64,000 nt of DNA from Bin87 sp965220265. GTDB taxonomy: Bacteria; Chloroflexota; Dehalococcoidia; Lucifugimonadales; UBA3495. The notes under the pieces are model-generated. The model did not search any database, was not told where the DNA came from, and saw nothing but the letters and a program-made list of their open reading frames with translations. Below are positions 60,666 through 64,000 of the stretch, piece after piece (within the stretch, counting starts at the first letter, position 1; every line of letters starts with the position of its first letter). The position numbers were made by a program, and so were the translations under genes. The DNA lies in the NCBI GenBank assembly GCA_965220265.1, contig CBDCPM010000004.1, positions 1,240,001 to 1,304,000 of the forward strand. Direction: 5' to 3'.

Positions 60666-63600
60666 ATGCATCCGATACTTGATGCTTTCAAACCGTTCAG
60701 GCTCGCTGTTGTCGCCCTGCTCTGCATATTGGGCTTCGTCCTGGCCCTGGCCGTCCAGGATCCACCGGACGCCTCAGCCTACGCCGGGTGGGTGACCATC
60801 GAGTGCAACGATGACCAAACAACCGAGGGCGACACGTTCCGCCTGCATATCGTCACCGGAGAACCGTCCAATCTCCGCGGCGAAACCATCAAGGTGTACT
60901 GGACTACCGTGGCCGACACCGCCGACGAAAACGACTACGAGCCACTCAACCGGGAAGGTCAGGCCAGCAACCGCTATCAGTCGAGGCAGGCCCGCATGGG
61001 ACGCACCTTCCACACTAAGGAGGATTCCTTCAGCGAAGCCACGGAACACTTCGAGGTGCGTGCCGTCAACGCGGCATCCGGCGGGTCCGGCGGGGGCTCC
61101 TGCCGGATCGCCATCAACGATGATGACGGACCCGGAGCCATCCGTACGTGGATCGATTCCCGTCCCACCGGCGGCACATACGAACGAGACGACACTATTC
61201 GTATCAGGCAACAGTTCACCGAGAACGTCGTGGTCGAAGGCGGCTCCGTCGACGTGGGCCTGCTGATCGGCCAGGGCTCAGACGTTTCGCACCGGTCCGC
61301 CGGTTACATCAGCGGCTCCGGAACCGACACGCTCACCTTCGAGTACCATGTTGCCGGCGATGATTTCGACACCGACGGAATCGAGGTTCCCGGCAGCGAC
61401 TACGGCGGCGACGGGTCCATCCGCACCTCCGACGACCGGGAGCAGGTCAACTCCGAGTACATTGGTGTCCCCGTTGACGTCAACCACCTTGTCCAGGGCT
61501 GGAACCACGTTGACCAGGTTTCCTTGGTCTCCGCTCCCGCTGAGGGCTACACCTACGCCTCGGGCGAGCATATCGAAGTCCAGATGCGCTTCAGCCTGCC
61601 CGTCCAGGTCGACGGCGACGTTCTGCTCTCACTGTTTCTGGGCGGAGGCGACTGGCGCGGCGCTCCCTACCATCGCGGATCCGGCACCGACACTCTCGTG
61701 TTCCGATACCAGGTGCAGGACCGCGACCGCGATCCAGACGGGGTGACCGTCGGCGATGGCGGCTTCTACGCCGACGGCACCAGGTACGGCTTGGTCGGCG
61801 ATGGCTCCATAACCGACGCCGCCGATTCTTCCGACATCAGTCCTATCTACGACGGCCTGCGCAACCAGATCGGACACCAGGTGGATGGCCGCCCGGTCAT
61901 CACCGCCACGGCTGTTACCTCCACTCCTCCCAACGGTGACTACTATCGCATCCAGGACCGCATCCTGATCTCCGTCACCTTCAGTCGGCCGGTTTCCGTC
62001 CAGCCCACGCCCGCCCTCCGGATCTTGCTCGACAACCGCACCGTCCTCGCCCGTTACGAAGACGGTTCTACCACCGACACCCTCACCTTCAGCTACGAGG
62101 TTGTTCAAGGGGACGTCGCTGCCAACGGCATCTGGATCCCCGCCCAGGACGGTTTCTCCGGTTCCGGCTCCGTCCTCCAGGCCGATGGGGAAACGTCGGT
62201 GAACGAGCTGATTCCCGCCCTGGCTCCCCAGTCGTCGCAGGTTGTCCGGGGACTGCCCCCCAGCGCCGTCGCCAGCCGAATCGTCTCGACGCCCGCCCGG
62301 CCTCCCTTCTACCGTCTGGGTGAAACCATCGAAATCGCGGTGGAGTTCAGAGAACCCGTTACCGTCCAGGGCTCACCATACGTGTCCATCGAGCTCGACG
62401 AGTCGGGCCCCACGCAACGCGCCGCGACCTACACCTCCGGCTCCGACACCAACACCCTCATCTTCTCCTACACCGTTCAGAAGGAGGATTTGGACTATAC
62501 CGGCGTCTCCCTCGCTTCCGGCGACAACGACGGCTTCGCCACCGACGGCAAGGTCTACCAGGTCGGCGTGATGAATCCCGTCAACCCCCACGTTCCCGGC
62601 TTCGACGACGATCCCAATCATCTGGTTTCCGGCCACCCCCACGTCAGGTCGGTGGATGTCGTCTCAACGCCCGGCGAAGACGGCATCTACGAAATGGGCG
62701 ATGTCATCGAACTGTCGGTCACGTTCGACGACGAGGTGACCGTCACCGGCGCGCCCACGCTGTCCCTGGACGTGGGCGGAGATGCTCGCACTGCCGCCTT
62801 CAGCCGGGTCACCCAGCCTGTGTCCAGCCCGGCGCCGATCAACACCGGCCAGGTCCTGATCTTCTCCTACACCGTCCAAACTGGCGAAGAGTCCTCCGAC
62901 GGCATCAGCGTCGTCGAGAACGGCCTCAGCCTCAACGGCGCCACCATCGTCGGCCCGGCCGCCATCGAACCCGACTTTTCCATCAAACGCACAACCTTCC
63001 CCGGTCACCCCGTGGAGGAGGTCGCGCCGGTGCTCCGGAGCGCACGCTCCTCCGCCGCCGGCTCGCGGGATATCCTCACTTTCAGCGAGGATATCCAGGT
63101 GCGACCCGATCTACGGACCCTCAGCGCCTTTGCCGGCGTCGACGTCGGCGTGTACCTCCGTGCCGTCATCGATATATTCGTCGACGGCCACCGCGACCAC
63201 ACGAGCGCCGCGGCCATCTCCGGCAAGGATCTCACCCTCACTCTGGACACAGCGATCACGCAGGGACGGGAGGTTGAGGTGGCCTACGACGACGTCTTCG
63301 CCCGCAACGTGCCCGGCGTCATCGTCGACCACGCCCTGAACCCCCTGGATCACTTCTCCAATCAGCCCGTTGCCAATGACTCGACGCTGCCCGACGCCAC
63401 CGCCACCAATTGGCCGGTCATCAGCGATTACAGCCTCACCATCAGCGAGGGAGAAACCGGCACGTACACCGTCGCTCTGGGCGCACAACCCACCCAGGAC
63501 GTCACCGTGACCCATTCCATCTCGCCGTCGACTCACCTGACCGCCAGCGCCTCGACGCTGACCTTCTCCGCGGACAACTGGTACACTCCTCAGACCGTGA

Positions 63601-63707
63601 CCCTCACCGCCAGCGCCGACGCTGCCAATTCCTGGCAGGAGATAGTCCACACATCCGACCTGGACGGGTTCATCGTCGGCCACCTGAAGGTGCTTATAGA
63701 GGAGTAG
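60666..63707 (+). CDS. Large secreted repeat protein (surface or matrix protein)
   Basis: A 1013-residue protein with an N-terminal hydrophobic signal (FRLAVVALLCILGFVLALAVQ, residues about 12-32). A Calx-beta-like domain follows (VTIECNDDQTTEGDTFRLHIV). Then come five roughly 110-130-residue repeats, each starting near Y-x-x-G-(D/E)-x-I-x-(I/V)-x-V-x-F and containing a (G/T)SGTDTLTF-type YxV segment followed by D-x-D-x-D-G-(I/V). A SwmB-like module (SRDILTFSEDIQ...LTLDTAITQGREVEVAYDD) and another beta domain (YSLTISEGETGTYTVALGAQPTQDVTVTHSIS) close it. No sorting motif or membrane anchor at the end. Probably adhesive or calcium-binding. Confidence 0.85.
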   Translation: MHPILDAFKPFRLAVVALLCILGFVLALAVQDPPDASAYAGWVTIECNDDQTTEGDTFRLHIVTGEPSNLRGETIKVYWTTVADTADENDYEPLNREGQASNRYQSRQARMGRTFHTKEDSFSEATEHFEVRAVNAASGGSGGGSCRIAINDDDGPGAIRTWIDSRPTGGTYERDDTIRIRQQFTENVVVEGGSVDVGLLIGQGSDVSHRSAGYISGSGTDTLTFEYHVAGDDFDTDGIEVPGSDYGGDGSIRTSDDREQVNSEYIGVPVDVNHLVQGWNHVDQVSLVSAPAEGYTYASGEHIEVQMRFSLPVQVDGDVLLSLFLGGGDWRGAPYHRGSGTDTLVFRYQVQDRDRDPDGVTVGDGGFYADGTRYGLVGDGSITDAADSSDISPIYDGLRNQIGHQVDGRPVITATAVTSTPPNGDYYRIQDRILISVTFSRPVSVQPTPALRILLDNRTVLARYEDGSTTDTLTFSYEVVQGDVAANGIWIPAQDGFSGSGSVLQADGETSVNELIPALAPQSSQVVRGLPPSAVASRIVSTPARPPFYRLGETIEIAVEFREPVTVQGSPYVSIELDESGPTQRAATYTSGSDTNTLIFSYTVQKEDLDYTGVSLASGDNDGFATDGKVYQVGVMNPVNPHVPGFDDDPNHLVSGHPHVRSVDVVSTPGEDGIYEMGDVIELSVTFDDEVTVTGAPTLSLDVGGDARTAAFSRVTQPVSSPAPINTGQVLIFSYTVQTGEESSDGISVVENGLSLNGATIVGPAAIEPDFSIKRTTFPGHPVEEVAPVLRSARSSAAGSRDILTFSEDIQVRPDLRTLSAFAGVDVGVYLRAVIDIFVDGHRDHTSAAAISGKDLTLTLDTAITQGREVEVAYDDVFARNVPGVIVDHALNPLDHFSNQPVANDSTLPDATATNWPVISDYSLTISEGETGTYTVALGAQPTQDVTVTHSISPSTHLTASASTLTFSADNWYTPQTVTLTASADAANSWQEIVHTSDLDGFIVGHLKVLIEE

Positions 63708-63845
63708 CAAAAGCTACGGTTTACCCATCGTTGACACTGTGCCGGCCTGCTGGTACGGTGTTGCCGCCAACTGTGAGGCGCGGCCGGCGGAAGCCGCTTT
63801 TCGTACCGTCGCCAGCCCACGAAACGTAATAACGAGGGAGATCCT

Positions 63846-64000
63846 ATGCACAATTCACGCAGATTGCGCCGGTTTACTTCAGCTTCACTGCCGTGGCGAG
63901 CCATTTTTGCCTCGGCTGCCGTAGCCCTGCTGATGACGGTGGTTGCCGCGTGCGGCGGCGGTGAGCCGGAGGCCCCCGCGACCTCGGGCGCTACCGGGGG
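63846..64000 (+). CDS. Lipoprotein, N-terminal part (runs off right edge)
   Basis: 51 codons from ATG 63846, behind GGGAG. A basic start (MHNSRRLRRFTSASLPWR) is followed by a hydrophobic stretch and a lipobox-like VVAAC at about residues 32-36, then a Gly/Ala/Thr-rich linker typical of exported lipoproteins such as solute-binding proteins. The mature domain lies outside the window, so no function can be given. Confidence 0.75.
   Translation, partial: MHNSRRLRRFTSASLPWRAIFASAAVALLMTVVAACGGGEPEAPATSGATG

Overview
The window is a GC-rich bacterial chromosome segment, coding on both strands. It most resembles Chloroflexota (SAR202/Dehalococcoidia-like). That placement is an inference from an hspR-grpE-dnaK cluster with a HAIR-like operator, a GC-rich T-box in front of a branched-chain amino acid operon, MEP-pathway isoprenoid genes, and dispersed GTCATTGCGAG repeats. 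No rRNA is present to settle it. Three tRNA genes (Leu, Lys, Gln) all carry an encoded CCA.

Left part (1-20 kb). This holds mostly housekeeping genes: the SecA N-terminus, ribosomal protein L25, a 2-hydroxyacid dehydrogenase, a GlcD-like FAD oxidase, cysS-ispF-ispD, a Kef-type antiporter, a Lon-substrate-domain protein, priA and rplS. An accessory pair sits at 2.6-4.3 kb: a DUF4365 nuclease-like protein with an unrecognised partner. A Panacea antitoxin with a RelE-like toxin lies at 19.4-20.2 kb.

Selenoproteins. Three genes read through an in-frame TGA at a conserved cysteine position, each with a bacterial-SECIS-like hairpin just downstream. They are an OsmC-like protein (10.8 kb), a cobalamin-binding-like solute-binding protein with a C-x-x-U motif (13.6 kb), and the selenophosphate synthetase SelD (29.1 kb). 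Naive gene calling breaks all three.

Middle (20-36 kb). This holds an NHL propeller protein, an alpha/beta hydrolase, an ABM monooxygenase, an alkyltransferase-like protein, a frameshifted YaaC gene, an acyl-CoA dehydrogenase, selD, a sulfite-oxidase-fold protein, and hspR-grpE-dnaK.

Accessory island (about 34.8-53.6 kb). It contains a decayed DDE insertion sequence, then a minus-strand replication/repair module: a second helicase, a Prim-Pol/PriCT replication protein, UvrD and DnaN. Two NERD-like nuclease paralogues, a Tn3 transposase scrap, a Uma2 nuclease with a small partner, an EEP nuclease, a retropepsin-like gene and an IS66-family element follow. Many genes here are broken by frameshifts or in-frame stops, while neighbouring housekeeping genes are intact, so the damage looks mostly biological.

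Mobile DNA. Two 114-bp non-autonomous elements (15.4 and 22.7 kb) have IS66-like ends and perfect 8-bp target duplications. A different 120-bp inverted-repeat element lies at 42.8 kb.

Right part (53.6-64 kb). This is an ilvB-(insert)-ilvN-ilvC-leuA operon on the minus strand behind a T-box leader with a probable leucine specifier. Unusually, a zinc-ribbon/HsdR_N nuclease-like gene and an HRDC fragment sit between ilvB and ilvN. The window ends with a repeat-built secreted surface protein and the start of a lipoprotein.
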